The notes under the pieces: generated by a model
The model's input: only the letters and a program-made list of their open reading frames with translations
The model's database searches: none
Told to the model about the DNA's origin: nothing
Source: QQUJ01 sp050287605
GTDB taxonomy: Bacteria > Pseudomonadota > Gammaproteobacteria > QQUJ01
Length of the DNA: 64,000 bases
Direction: 5' to 3'
Assembly: GCA_050287605.1 (NCBI GenBank)
Contig: JBNKCG010000018.1
Location: forward strand, 110,744 to 174,743
Program-made: the position numbers and the translations under genes
Shown here: positions 23,854 through 37,805 of the stretch, piece after piece
Layout: each line of letters opens with the position of its first letter
How positions within the stretch are numbered: position 1 is the first letter of the stretch

Positions 23854-23871
23854 GATTTGTCGATCCGGTAA

Positions 23872-24579
23872 TCAAGTCTGTTCCTGGTCGGATTTGCGAC
23901 CTGCACCCAGGTAGCGGTGATCCTGACGGATCACGCGCGGGACGAGTACGCGCGGTTCGATCTGAACCGGTTCGTAGACAACGCGTTGCTGCGTGGCGTC
24001 GTAGCGCATCTCCACGTTGCCGGAGAGCGGGAAATCCTTACGAAACGGATGACCCACGAAGCCGTAGTCGGTGAGTATGCGGCGCAGGTCGGGATGATCT
24101 TCGAAGTGAATGCCGAACAGGTCGAACGCCTCGCGTTCGTACCAGTTGGCCGAATTCCAGATCTCCACCACCGAATCGACGGTGGGGAACGCGTCGTCGC
24201 TGCAGAAGACGCGCGCCCGGATACGCTGATTGTGGGTAATGGACAGCAGGTGGGCGGCAACGGCAAAGCGCGTCTTGGGCTGGAAGCGGTGTTCCCCGGA
24301 CATCGGCTGCCCGCGCTCGGCGCCGCGGCTGAATCCGCCGCTGGAGAAGGTATCGGCATCCCACTCCACCTGGCCGTAGGTCAGGTAGTCGACGCCGGAC
24401 AGATCGACCAGTTCCTCGAAGGCCAGATCGGGATGATCGCGCAGCACGCGGCACGCCGCCGTCCATTGCCCGGCGGGGACTTCAACCGTCACTTCATCCA
24501 CGGCAACCGCGACCTCGGCACCGAAGCTGCTCAGTTGTTGGCGAACCTGCTCCGCCAGCATCTCATTGGATTGAGCCAT
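23872..24579 (-). CDS. nuoC: NADH-quinone oxidoreductase subunit C
   Basis: 30-kDa-type peripheral subunit, 235 residues. The family signature YEREAFDLFGIHFEDHPDLR and the DYGFVGHPFRKDFPL stretch are intact. Separate from nuoD. Twelve bases after nuoB. Confidence 0.97.
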   Translation of the reverse strand: MAQSNEMLAEQVRQQLSSFGAEVAVAVDEVTVEVPAGQWTAACRVLRDHPDLAFEELVDLSGVDYLTYGQVEWDADTFSSGGFSRGAERGQPMSGEHRFQPKTRFAVAAHLLSITHNQRIRARVFCSDDAFPTVDSVVEIWNSANWYEREAFDLFGIHFEDHPDLRRILTDYGFVGHPFRKDFPLSGNVEMRYDATQQRVVYEPVQIEPRVLVPRVIRQDHRYLGAGRKSDQEQT

Positions 24580-24591
24580 GGATCGATTCTC

Positions 24592-25068
24592 TCAACGAGC
24601 GATGGTATCGGTGCGGCGTATCTTGCTCTGCAACTGGATGATGCCGTACAGCAACGCCTCTGCAGTGGGCGGACAACCGGGTACGTAGACGTCCACGGGA
24701 ACGATGCGGTCGCAGCCGCGCACCACGGAATAGGAGTAGTGGTAGTAGCCGCCACCGTTGGCACACGAGCCCATGGAGATGACCCAGCGCGGCTCGGCCA
24801 TCTGGTCGTAGACCTTGCGCAGCGCCGGCGCCATCTTGTTGCACAGCGTGCCGGCGACGATCATCACATCCGACTGGCGCGGACTGGGACGGAAGATGAT
24901 CCCGAAGCGGTCGAGATCGTAGCGCGAGGCGCCGGCCTGCATCATCTCCACCGCGCAGCACGCCAAGCCGAAGGTCATTGGCCACAGCGACCCGGTACGT
25001 GCCCAGTTGATGACCTTGTCGGCCGTCGTGGTCACCACGCCTTTTTCGAGGATGCCTTCTATACCCAT
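24592..25068 (-). CDS. nuoB: NADH-quinone oxidoreductase subunit B
   Basis: Carries terminal cluster N2, which passes electrons to quinone; 158 residues. The unusual tandem cysteines Cys37-Cys38 (LACCAVEMM), Cys102 (GSCANGGG) and Cys132 (VPGCPPT) are the expected ligands. Lies 96 bases after nuoA. Confidence 0.98.
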   Translation of the reverse strand: MGIEGILEKGVVTTTADKVINWARTGSLWPMTFGLACCAVEMMQAGASRYDLDRFGIIFRPSPRQSDVMIVAGTLCNKMAPALRKVYDQMAEPRWVISMGSCANGGGYYHYSYSVVRGCDRIVPVDVYVPGCPPTAEALLYGIIQLQSKIRRTDTIAR

Positions 25069-25164
25069 CGCATTACAGCCTTAATTGACCAAGCCCACTA
25101 TCTGTTGCGAATGAAGCGGTCACGAGAACGTTCCCCCGCTCCCCGTCTCTGGCAACTGCCGCGG

Positions 25165-25521
25165 TCACTCCCACTCCAGGGCGCCCTTCATCCACTCGTA
25201 GATAAAGCCGATGACCAGAATCCCCAGGAACAACACCATCGCCAGGTAGCCGAACATGCCGATACGCTCCAGCACGATGGCCCAAGGAAAGAGAAACGCG
25301 ATTTCCAGATCGAAAATGATGAATAGAATCGCAACGAGGTAATAACGGATATCGAACTTCATGCGGGAGTCTTCGAACGCTTCGAAGCCGCATTCATAAG
25401 GCGAGAGTTTTTCGCTGTCGGGGCGCTGCGGTCCCAGTATCGCGCCAACCAGCATCGGGACTACGCCGAACGCCAGTCCGATCAGTATGAAAAGCAGAAT
25501 CGGCAGATAATTCTCTAACAT
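25165..25521 (-). CDS. nuoA: NADH-quinone oxidoreductase subunit A
   Basis: Small three-helix membrane subunit, 118 residues, first gene of the nuo operon. The PYECGFEAFEDSRMKFDIRY loop, with the conserved cysteine that reports the active/deactive state in homologues, is present. A leader of roughly 150 bases precedes it. Confidence 0.97.
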   Translation of the reverse strand: MLENYLPILLFILIGLAFGVVPMLVGAILGPQRPDSEKLSPYECGFEAFEDSRMKFDIRYYLVAILFIIFDLEIAFLFPWAIVLERIGMFGYLAMVLFLGILVIGFIYEWMKGALEWE

Positions 25522-25821
25522 GGCCGTCGCTATGAAAGCCCCCCAGTGGAATCAGCCGGTGCGTGACTGCCGGTCGGATGGCCGCGAGGTGAATAGTGAC
25601 ACACGGCGTCCCGGCACCACCTCGAGACACCCGCATTGCTGCACTGTCGAAACGATTCGCTGCACCCTCCGGCTCGGCGCCGCATCATACTATAAACGCC
25701 CGTTATAAGCACCCCTGAAGTCGATTATTCGACGTCTGCGAGCAGCATTCCAAGTCGCGTCGCGGTATGCGGTCCGCCTCATCCGGGGAAGGTATTTCCG
25801 TAGCGTCGCTACGCAGTCCCC
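25522..25821 (-). promoter_or_regulatory. nuo operon upstream region
   Basis: This 300-base stretch holds no credible gene. An AT-rich island on the minus strand offers overlapping -10-like boxes TATAGT (25694-25689) and TATGAT (25689-25684); neither has a good -35, so an activator may be needed. The remaining bases down to nuoA would be an untranslated leader of about 150 bases in which I see no riboswitch-like or terminator structure. Confidence 0.4.
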
Positions 25822-25860
25822 AAAACAAAAACGGCGTCCACTGCTAGCGGACGCCGTTTT
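25822..25860 (-). terminator. Terminator after tRNA-Leu
   Basis: A 12-bp stem (AAAACGGCGTCC with GGACGCCGTTTT) and nine-base loop, followed on the minus strand by a T-rich tail (TTTTTGTTTT). It starts six bases past the tRNA CCA end and separates the secG-tRNA transcript from nuo. Confidence 0.92.
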
Positions 25861-25865
25861 CTCAC

Positions 25866-25950
25866 TGGTGCCGAAGGCCGGACTTGAACCGGCACGGCTT
25901 GCGCCACCGCCCCCTCAAGACGGCGTGTCTACCAATTCCACCACTTCGGC
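25866..25950 (-). tRNA. tRNA-Leu (GAG)
   Basis: 85 bases with encoded CCA. The class II long variable arm, the leucine-type 5' part (GCCGAAGTGGTGG) and the TTGAGGG anticodon loop give anticodon GAG, reading CUC/CUU. It lies ten bases after secG and is probably cotranscribed with it, a common arrangement in gammaproteobacteria. Confidence 0.95.
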
Positions 25951-25959
25951 AAAGCTTAT

Positions 25960-26349
25960 TTACTGCGAGGGTCTGTCACCTGTATCCGGCGCCGCCGGGA
26001 GGCTATCCGGTTTGTCCGACGTCGACGGCATCGGCTGTTCGACCGGCGCTGGTACCATGGGCGCCACCGTCTCGGTCGTAGTCGGCAACAGCTTTTCGAG
26101 CGCGCTGCGGCTGTCGTGACTGCCCGCCGCCAAGTATGCCAGCGTCAGACTGGTGAAGAAGAACAGGGCCGCAAGAATGCCAGTGGTACGCGTCAGGAAC
26201 GACGCCGAACCCCGCGCACCAAACACCGTCGACGAGGCACCGCTGCCGAACGCCGCGCCCGCATCCGCGCCTTTGCCATGCTGAATCAGCACCAGGCCGA
26301 TGATGCCCAGCGCCAACAGCACGTGTACCACCAGAAAAATCGTCTGCAT
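25960..26349 (-). CDS. secG: Protein-export translocon subunit SecG
   Basis: Auxiliary subunit of the SecYEG channel, 129 residues. Two hydrophobic helices (FLVVHVLLALGIIGLVLIQ and ILAALFFFTSLTLAYLA) flank the conserved GKGADAGAAFGSG loop with ASSTVFGARG. The Pro/Ser-rich tail after residue 85 is typical and variable. Start at the ATG at 26349; an upstream in-frame extension is not SecG-like. Confidence 0.95.
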   Translation of the reverse strand: MQTIFLVVHVLLALGIIGLVLIQHGKGADAGAAFGSGASSTVFGARGSASFLTRTTGILAALFFFTSLTLAYLAAGSHDSRSALEKLLPTTTETVAPMVPAPVEQPMPSTSDKPDSLPAAPDTGDRPSQ

Positions 26350-26374
26350 CAATACCGTCTCTTCAACTGCCCGC

Positions 26375-27127
26375 TCACACCGCCGCGCGGCAGATCGCGA
26401 GAAACTCTTCCGCCTGCAAGGCGGCACCACCGATCAGACCGCCGTCGATGTCGGACATCCCGAACAGCTCTGCGGCATTGGCCGCTTTGACGCTGCCGCC
26501 GTAGAGGATGCGCAAAGCGGCGGCAATTGTAGCATCATGCTCCGCCACACGGCCACGGATGAAGGCGTGCACATCCTGCGCCTGCTGGGGCGTGGCGGTT
26601 TTACCGGTACCGATAGCCCACACCGGTTCGTAGGCCACCACGGCGTCGCTCAGCGCGGCCACACCCGAATGGGCGATGACCGCATCCAACTGGCGTCCGA
26701 CCACCTGCTCAGTGATGCCTTGTTCGCGCTCTTCCAGCAGTTCGCCCACGCACAGAATCGGTTTCAATCCCGCCTGGCGGGCCGCTTCGAATTTCAGCGC
26801 GACGGTCGCATCATCCTCGCCATAGAGCGTGCGACGCTCCGAATGGCCGACGATGGCGTAGCGGCAAGCGAAGTCCACGAGCATCGCCGGCGCCACTTCG
26901 CCGGTGTACGCGCCCGAGGCGAACTGGGAAACGTTCTGCGCGCCCCACTCCACGCCGGAGCCCTGCAGCGCCTGCGCCACCTGCTCCAGGTAGACGAAGG
27001 GCGGACAGACCGCGACTTCCGCCCGCAGTTCGGGACTCAGCCCCTGTTTGATGCCATTGAGCAGCGTCTCGATGCTCCCTCGAGAGCCGTTCATCTTCCA
27101 GTTTCCGGCAACCAGTGGCCTACGCAT
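26375..27127 (-). CDS. tpiA: Triosephosphate isomerase
   Basis: Interconverts dihydroxyacetone phosphate and glyceraldehyde 3-phosphate. 250 residues. Asn9 and Lys11 (GNWKMNG), the histidine in VGHSERR, the catalytic glutamate in AYEPVWAIGTG and the phosphate loop YGGSV are present. The start is the ATG at 27127 with GGAGGGG upstream; a start five codons earlier lacks this spacing. Followed by secG. Confidence 0.98.
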   Translation of the reverse strand: MRRPLVAGNWKMNGSRGSIETLLNGIKQGLSPELRAEVAVCPPFVYLEQVAQALQGSGVEWGAQNVSQFASGAYTGEVAPAMLVDFACRYAIVGHSERRTLYGEDDATVALKFEAARQAGLKPILCVGELLEEREQGITEQVVGRQLDAVIAHSGVAALSDAVVAYEPVWAIGTGKTATPQQAQDVHAFIRGRVAEHDATIAAALRILYGGSVKAANAAELFGMSDIDGGLIGGAALQAEEFLAICRAAV

Positions 27128-27212
27128 GGCGTTCCCCTCCATCGCAAAGGCGCGATAGCTTACCGATGCACCTGCGAGAAATCAATTGACCGTACGGCGT
27201 AGCGCTCCACCC

Positions 27213-28571
27213 TTAAGGGGTATCCGCGAGGGCCGCCACTACGCGCTGAACGCGTTGCGCCAGCTCGCTTGCAAGGTTTTGCACCTGGGCGCCGTCCTCC
27301 CCCTCCACCATCACCCTCACCACCGGCTCGGTGCCCGAGGGGCGCAACAGCACGCGTCCGCGGCCGTTCAGCTCGCTCTCCACCGCGGAGACCGCCTCGG
27401 CGACGCCGGGGGCCTTCATCACTTCGATGCAGCCCGGTAGCGGAACGTTGATCATGGTCTGCGGATAGAGCTCCATGCCGGAGACCGCCTCGCGCAGGTC
27501 GCAGCCCTGCTGGCAGAGCGCCTCCAGCACCTGCAGCGCAGAGACGATGCCGTCGCCCGTGGTGGTGCGATCGAGGCAGATGATGTGGCCCGACGACTCA
27601 CCGCCCAGGTTCCAGTTTTCGCGGTTGAGCGTCTCGAGGATGTAGCGATCCCCCACCCGGGTGCGTTCGAGACCGATGCCATGGCGCTGCAGCCCCTTCT
27701 CCATGCCCAGGTTGGTCATCTGGGTGCCCACCACCCGGCCGGTTAGCGCGCCGGCGCGGTGGCGGGCCAGGGCGATGATGTAGAGCAGTTGATCACCGTC
27801 CACCACCTCGCCCCGGGCATCGACCATCACCACCCGGTCGCCGTCGCCGTCGAAGGCGATACCCAGGTCCGCCCCCCGTTTGACCACCGCCTGCGACAGC
27901 GCGTCGGGGTGGGTGGAGCCGCATCCGGCATTGATGTTGAGTCCGTCCGGCTGGCAACCGATGGTGGTCACCTCCGCGCCCAGTTCGGAAAATACGCTGG
28001 GGGCGATCTGGTAGGTGGCGCCGTTGGCGCAGTCGATCACCAGTCGCAGCCCGCTGAGGCGCAGGCCGATGGTGACGGTGCTCTTGCAGAACTCGATGTA
28101 GCGCCCCACGGCGTCGCCGATGCGCCGCGCGCGGCCGAGGTTGGCCGAATCCACCGTCTCCATGGGGCGATCCAGCTCGCCTTCGATGGCCAGCTCCACC
28201 TCGTCGGGCAGCTTGGCGCCGTCGGCAGAGAAGAACTTGATGCCGTTGTCCTGGAACGGGTTGTGCGAGGCGCTGATGACGATCCCCGCTTGGGCGCGCA
28301 GGGTGCGCGTCAGGTAGGCCACCCCCGGCGTCGGCATGGGACCGAGCAGCTCGATATCCACACCGGCCGCCGACAACCCCGCCTCCAGCGCCGATTCGAA
28401 CATGTAGCCCGACAAGCGGGTGTCCTTGCCGATCAGCACCTTGCCGCGACCGTGGCGCGCCAACACCCGCCCGGCGGCCCAGCCCAGGCGCAGCACGAAA
28501 GGCGCGGTAATGGGCTCGGACCCGACGCGGCCGCGAATGCCGTCGGTTCCAAAATAGTTGCGTTGCGACAT
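27213..28571 (-). CDS. glmM: Phosphoglucosamine mutase
   Basis: Converts glucosamine 6-phosphate to glucosamine 1-phosphate for UDP-GlcNAc and cell-wall synthesis. 452 residues. The phosphorylated serine is Ser102 in ISASHNP; the metal loop DGDGDRVVM and sugar loop GGESSGHI are intact, as is the C-terminal phosphate-binding RPSGTEP. Start ATG at 28571 with GGGGGT upstream. It is 20 bases after folP, the usual ftsH-folP-glmM order. Confidence 0.98.
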   Translation of the reverse strand: MSQRNYFGTDGIRGRVGSEPITAPFVLRLGWAAGRVLARHGRGKVLIGKDTRLSGYMFESALEAGLSAAGVDIELLGPMPTPGVAYLTRTLRAQAGIVISASHNPFQDNGIKFFSADGAKLPDEVELAIEGELDRPMETVDSANLGRARRIGDAVGRYIEFCKSTVTIGLRLSGLRLVIDCANGATYQIAPSVFSELGAEVTTIGCQPDGLNINAGCGSTHPDALSQAVVKRGADLGIAFDGDGDRVVMVDARGEVVDGDQLLYIIALARHRAGALTGRVVGTQMTNLGMEKGLQRHGIGLERTRVGDRYILETLNRENWNLGGESSGHIICLDRTTTGDGIVSALQVLEALCQQGCDLREAVSGMELYPQTMINVPLPGCIEVMKAPGVAEAVSAVESELNGRGRVLLRPSGTEPVVRVMVEGEDGAQVQNLASELAQRVQRVVAALADTP

Positions 28572-28591
28572 CCTTGACCCCCTTTTGGATT

Positions 28592-29460
28592 CTAGCCCTG
28601 CACGGCAGCGACGATCTTCAGCGCATCGACCGTTTCGCGCACGTCGTGGACGCGAATCAGCGCTGCGCCCAGCCACGCCGCCAGCACCGCCAGTGTGACA
28701 CTGCCGATCAGGCGCTGTTCGACCGGTCGGTCCAGCAGCGTCCCGATCAGCGATTTGCGCGACAGCCCCACCAGGATGGGCAGGCCCATGTCGCGGAATT
28801 CGGTCAATCCGCGCAGCAGTTGCAGATTGTGATCCAGGTTCTTACCAAAACCAAAGCCCGGGTCGATCACGATGCGCTCGCGCGGGATACCCGCCGCCGC
28901 GCAGGCGGCCACCCGTTTGGCCAGGAAGTCGCGCACCTCGGCCACCACGTCCCGATAGACGGGTGCCTGCTGCATGGTGCGCGGCTCGCCCTGCATGTGC
29001 ATCAGGCACACCGGAACGTCGCACTGGGCCGCCACCGTCAGCGCATCCGGTTCATTCAGGGCGCGAACGTCGTTGATCAGGCCGGCGCCCGCCGCCACCG
29101 CGGCGCGCATCACCTCGGGCTTGCTGGTATCGACGGACAGGGGCAGATCGCACTGGCTATGCAGCGTCTCGATGACGGGCACCACGCGGTCGATCTCCTC
29201 GGCCGCACTCACCGCCGCCGCGCCGGGGCGCGTGGATTCGCCGCCGATGTCGAGAACGGCCGCCCCCGCCTCCGCCAACGCCAGCGCGTGATCGATGGCA
29301 TGTCGCGGATTGCGATAACGGCCGCCGTCGGAGAACGAGTCGGGCGTGACGTTGACGATACCCATCACCTGGGGTCGCGCCAGATCCAGGGCGCGACCGG
29401 CACAGTCCAGAACGGAAAAGGCGCCGGAATAACCGGCGCCTGCTGCGGTCGTGGGGTTCA

Positions 29461-29461
<1 letters not shown>
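28592..29461 (-). CDS. folP: Dihydropteroate synthase
   Basis: Condenses p-aminobenzoate with the pterin pyrophosphate in folate synthesis; target of sulfonamides. 289 residues with NVTPDSFSDGG, GGESTRPGA, the DPGFGFGK pterin-site motif and the LSRKS loop. The ATG at 29461 overlaps the ftsH stop as TGATG, so translation is probably coupled. A TTG one codon earlier is possible. Confidence 0.97.
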
Positions 29462-31380
<1,919 letters not shown>

Positions 31381-31492
31381 GGTTCCGTTACCTCCAACCC
31401 CAACCCCGGTATGAGGTGAGACTGCCGGCTTGAGCCGGATTACGCCAAGAGCCGGTCAACACTTCCCCGAAACACGGAGGCCCCAGGATTTA

Positions 31493-31573
31493 GGTCTGTC
31501 CCCGAAGTGTAAGTTCCTGACTCTATTGCTCTGCTTTTGCGCTCTGGGTGACAGACCCAGCGCACCAACTTAC
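31493..31573. repeat. Short REP/MITE-like inverted-repeat element
   Basis: Near-perfect outer inverted arms GGTCTGTCCCCC-like at 31493-31503 and GGGTGACAGACC at 31546-31557. A second inverted pair is GTAAGTT (31509-31515) with AACTTAC (31567-31573). The wording of this sequence resembles fragments left by REP-associated transposases, which is recognition by memory only. Single copy in the window. Its right end contains the rlmE stop codon. Confidence 0.42.
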
Positions 31574-32196
31574 CTCTTTATAATACAGTTACGCGCCAAA
31601 ACATAGACCTCGGCACTGCGCGACCGCGATGCTTGTGGCTTACGAATCAATACCTTAGAAAAGCTTCCTCGAAGTTCACGCAGAAACTGTTCCGACCCTT
31701 CGCCCTGAAACAGCTTGACCAGAAGATCGCCTCCCGGCTTCAACACCTCCCGCGCCAACTCCAGTGCCAGCTCTACCAGATGCATGGCACGCGCCTGGTC
31801 GACCACCTTCACCCCACTCAAGTTGGGGGCCATATCGGAAAGTACAAGGTCTACCTGGCGATTTTCCAGACAGGCATGCAAGCGCGCGAGCACCTCGTCG
31901 TCGCGAAAGTCCCCCTGTAGCACCGTCACACCGGCGATGGGGTTCATGGGCAGCAGGTCCAGCGCGACAATCCGACCACTCTCCCCGACCCGCTGCGCTG
32001 CATATTCGGACCAACCGCCGGGGGCTGCACCCAGATCGACCACGGTCATGCCCGGCTTGATGAGTTGGTCGCGCCGATCCAGCTCTTCCAGTTTGTACAC
32101 CGCTCGTGAACGGGCGCCCTCTTTTTGCGCACGTTTGACGTAGCTGTCGGCGAAATGCTCATCCAGCCAGCGCCGGTTCTTCTTGCGCTGACTCAC
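31570..32196 (-). CDS. rlmE: 23S rRNA (uridine-2'-O-)-methyltransferase (RrmJ/FtsJ)
   Basis: Methylates U2552 in the A-loop of 23S rRNA. 208 residues from the GTG at 32196, which overlaps the upstream stop as GTGA. The SAM-binding VVDLGAAPGGWSEYAA, the catalytic aspartate in LVLSDMAPNLSG and KLFQGEGSEQFL are present. The last residues (NCIIKR) and the stop fall in or beside the inverted-repeat element at 31493-31573, so the tail may not be ancestral. rlmE before ftsH is the usual order. Confidence 0.95.
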   Translation of the reverse strand: MSQRKKNRRWLDEHFADSYVKRAQKEGARSRAVYKLEELDRRDQLIKPGMTVVDLGAAPGGWSEYAAQRVGESGRIVALDLLPMNPIAGVTVLQGDFRDDEVLARLHACLENRQVDLVLSDMAPNLSGVKVVDQARAMHLVELALELAREVLKPGGDLLVKLFQGEGSEQFLRELRGSFSKVLIRKPQASRSRSAEVYVLARNCIIKR

Positions 32197-32477
32197 GGCG
32201 GAGTGTCCGGTGGAGTGACGAGCGCGGCGCCAACCACCCGGCGCGCACGAAACGCCAGCCAAGCCCCGGCAGCCAACCCATAGAGCCCCAGCACCGCCAC
32301 CTGCAGCCAGCCTGTGGCCAACAGCACCTCCACCAGCGCATAGAGCGTCAATGCCACGACAATGACCACCGCCAACTCCCGCTTGACCCCGTTGAGGGAC
32401 GCGGCCGCAACGGTGATTCGCTGCGAGTGTTGCGGTACACTCGCGCCCTCTTCGACTTGTGCAGGCAATTCAGACAT
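32193..32477 (-). CDS. Small inner-membrane protein of unknown function
   Basis: 94 residues with two strongly hydrophobic segments (about 35-55 and 58-76) followed by a basic FRARR and a Pro/Thr-rich tail. I do not recognise the family. The stop overlaps the rlmE start, so the two are translationally coupled. The ATG at 32477 overlaps the start codon of the divergent yhbY gene (CATG), leaving no room for a ribosome site outside that gene. An internal start is possible but no good one is visible. Confidence 0.55.
   Translation of the reverse strand: MSELPAQVEEGASVPQHSQRITVAAASLNGVKRELAVVIVVALTLYALVEVLLATGWLQVAVLGLYGLAAGAWLAFRARRVVGAALVTPPDTPP
32436..32441 (+). promoter_or_regulatory. Candidate -10 box for yhbY
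   Basis: TACACT followed by a GC-rich stretch, 34 bases before the yhbY ATG. The matching -35 is poor (GTGATT 17 bases upstream). Confidence 0.35.
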
Positions 32478-32790
32478 GGCGTTGGCGGAACATCAAAAGC
32501 GACATCTGCGACAGCTGGGCCATGCGCTCAAACCCGTGGTTATCGTGGGGCAGGCAGGACTCACCGACGCGGTGCTAGCCGAAGCCGACGGCGCGCTCGG
32601 CCATCACGAACTGATCAAGATGCGCATCAATGCCGGCGATCGCGTGGAGCGTCGCGCCATGATCGATCGCATCGTCGACCGCCTGGGCTGCGAATGCGTC
32701 AACAGCATCGGACATATTGCCCTGTTCTACCGCCGTCACCCCGATAAACCCAGGATCCTGCTGCCGGCAGCGCGCAAACCCGCCGGTTGA
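32476..32790 (+). CDS. yhbY: Ribosome assembly RNA-binding protein YhbY
   Basis: Single CRM-domain protein of 104 residues that associates with pre-50S particles. The GxxG-type loop VIVGQAGLT and IKMRINAGDR are typical. It is divergent from rlmE-ftsH and convergent with greA, the conserved arrangement. The start ATG at 32476 overlaps the oppositely oriented ATG of the membrane-protein gene. Confidence 0.93.
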   Translation: MALAEHQKRHLRQLGHALKPVVIVGQAGLTDAVLAEADGALGHHELIKMRINAGDRVERRAMIDRIVDRLGCECVNSIGHIALFYRRHPDKPRILLPAARKPAG

Positions 32791-32799
32791 GCAGCCGCC

Positions 32800-33275
32800 T
32801 CACTCGTAGCGTACCGCGACGATCTCGAACTCCTTGACGCCCGACGGCGCCTGGACCGCTGCCACATCGCCTTCGCGCTTGCCGATCAAAGCGCGTGCGA
32901 TGGGCGAGCTGATAGAGATGCGGCTGTGTTTGATGTCGGCCTCCAGATCACCCACGATTTGATAGCTGATCTCGTCGCCCGTATCTTCGTCGACGAGATC
33001 TACCGTCGCGCCGAACACCACGCTGCCGTTGGCGTTGACATGGGTCACGTCGATGATCTGTGCATGGGACAACGAAGACTCCAGTTCGCGGATGCGCCCT
33101 TCGATGAAACCCTGCTGCTCGCGCGCTGCGTGGTACTCGGCATTCTCCTTGAGATCGCCGTGAGCGCGCGCCTCGGCAATCGCCTTGATCACTGCCGGAC
33201 GCTCCTGGCTCTTGAGCCGTTTCAACTCTTCCCGCAGGCGCTCCGCGCCGGTGGCGGTGAGGGGAATCTTGTTCA

Positions 33276-33276
<1 letters not shown>
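32800..33276 (-). CDS. greA: Transcription elongation factor GreA
   Basis: Rescues backtracked RNA polymerase by stimulating transcript cleavage. 158 residues, full length. The N-terminal coiled coil carries the conserved acidic tip GDLKENAEYHAARE, and the C-terminal FKBP-like domain includes SPIARALIGKREGD. Its ATG overlaps the carB stop as TAATG. It converges with yhbY with a nine-base gap and no visible terminator. Confidence 0.98.
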
Positions 33277-36494
<3,218 letters not shown>

Positions 36495-36552
36495 AGTTAA
36501 CGGCGAGTCGGTGGTTGCGCTTCGGTTCGGGTAACGGATCGATGCCGCGCCA

Positions 36553-37704
36553 TCATCGGCTGGCGGTGGCCTGGACCTTGTTGTCCATCATTTCGACGAA
36601 GTGTTCGAACAGTGGTGCCACGTCGTGCGGCCCAGGGCTCGCTTCGGGGTGTCCTTGGAAGCCGAACGCAGGCCGGTCGGCGCGCTCGATGCCCTGCAGC
36701 GACTGATCGAACAGCGAACGGTGGGTGGCGCGCAGGTTGGCCGGCAGGCTGACCTCGTCCACGGCAAAGCCGTGGTTCTGACTGCTGATCATCACCCGGC
36801 CGCCGGCGATATCCAGCACCGGATGGTTGGCACCATGATGGCCGAATTTCATCTTCATCGTGCGCGCATCGCTGGCCAGGGCCAGCAGCTGGTGGCCCAG
36901 GCAGATGCCGAACACCGGAATGCGCGCCTCGATGATGTCGCGGATGGCGGCGATGGCGTAGTCGCACGGCTCCGGATCGCCGGGACCGTTGCTGAGAAAC
37001 ACCCCGTCGGGCTTCATCGCCAGCACGTCGGCAGCCGGCGTCGTCGCCGGCACCACCGTGACGCGGCAACCGTAATCCACCAGGATGCGCAAGATGTTGT
37101 GCTTGACGCCGAAATCGTAGGCCACCACACGGTAGCGCGGCAGGTCGCCGTACTCGCGCGGCGTGCCGGCATCCAGATCCCAGGTGCCTTCCGCCCATTC
37201 GTAGGTTTCGCGGGTGGTCACCTCGCGCGCCAGATCCATACCCTTGAGGCCGGGGAAGGCGCGCGCCGCCTCCAGGGCCACCGTCTCGTCGATCCCCGTC
37301 CCGGCCATGATGCAGCCGCTGAGCGCACCCTTCTCGCGCAGCAGACGCGTCAGGCGCCGGGTATCGATTTCGGCGATGCCGATGAGGTTATGGGCTTTGA
37401 GATAGTCGTCCAGCGACTGCTCGTCGCGCCAGTTGCTGGCCAGCAACGGCAGGTCGCGGATCACCAACCCGGCCGCATGCACCACCTTGGATTCGGCGTC
37501 GGCGTTGTTGGTGCCGACGTTGCCGATGTGGGGATAGGTCAGGGTTACGATCTGCCGGCTGTAAGAGGGGTCGGTGAGGATCTCCTGATACCCGGTGATC
37601 GCGGTATTGAACACCACCTCCCCTGTCGTCTGCCCGGTAACACCAATCGATTGGCCGCGAAAGAGGCTCCCGTCTTCCAAAGCCAACAGGGCGGGCTCGC
37701 TCAA
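36553..37704 (-). CDS. carA: Carbamoyl-phosphate synthase small (glutaminase) subunit
   Basis: Hydrolyses glutamine and channels ammonia to CarB. 383 residues. The class I amidotransferase triad is Cys268 (FGICLGHQ), His352 and Glu354 (GHPEASPG). The start is a TTG at 37704, well supported by AAGGAG eight bases upstream. Preceded by a leader of about 95 bases with a terminator-like hairpin, and a sigma-70 promoter at 37806-37835. Confidence 0.97.
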   Translation of the reverse strand: MSEPALLALEDGSLFRGQSIGVTGQTTGEVVFNTAITGYQEILTDPSYSRQIVTLTYPHIGNVGTNNADAESKVVHAAGLVIRDLPLLASNWRDEQSLDDYLKAHNLIGIAEIDTRRLTRLLREKGALSGCIMAGTGIDETVALEAARAFPGLKGMDLAREVTTRETYEWAEGTWDLDAGTPREYGDLPRYRVVAYDFGVKHNILRILVDYGCRVTVVPATTPAADVLAMKPDGVFLSNGPGDPEPCDYAIAAIRDIIEARIPVFGICLGHQLLALASDARTMKMKFGHHGANHPVLDIAGGRVMISSQNHGFAVDEVSLPANLRATHRSLFDQSLQGIERADRPAFGFQGHPEASPGPHDVAPLFEHFVEMMDNKVQATASR

Positions 37705-37732
37705 GGGTGGTCTCCTTAACTTTCAGACGCAG

Positions 37733-37765
37733 AAAACGGGACGAGGCGCTGGCCTCCTCCCGTTT
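37733..37765 (-). promoter_or_regulatory. Terminator-like hairpin in the carA leader
   Basis: On the minus strand an 8-bp stem AAACGGGA/TCCCGTTT continues past a one-base mismatch into a 5-bp stem GAGGC/GCCTC with loop CAGC, followed by TTTTCT. It sits between the predicted carA promoter and the ribosome site, so it could be an attenuator of carAB. It could equally be the dapB terminator. Confidence 0.5.
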
Positions 37766-37805
37766 CCTTGAAGATTCGAAGAATGACGCTCGGTAAACCG
37801 CCGGG

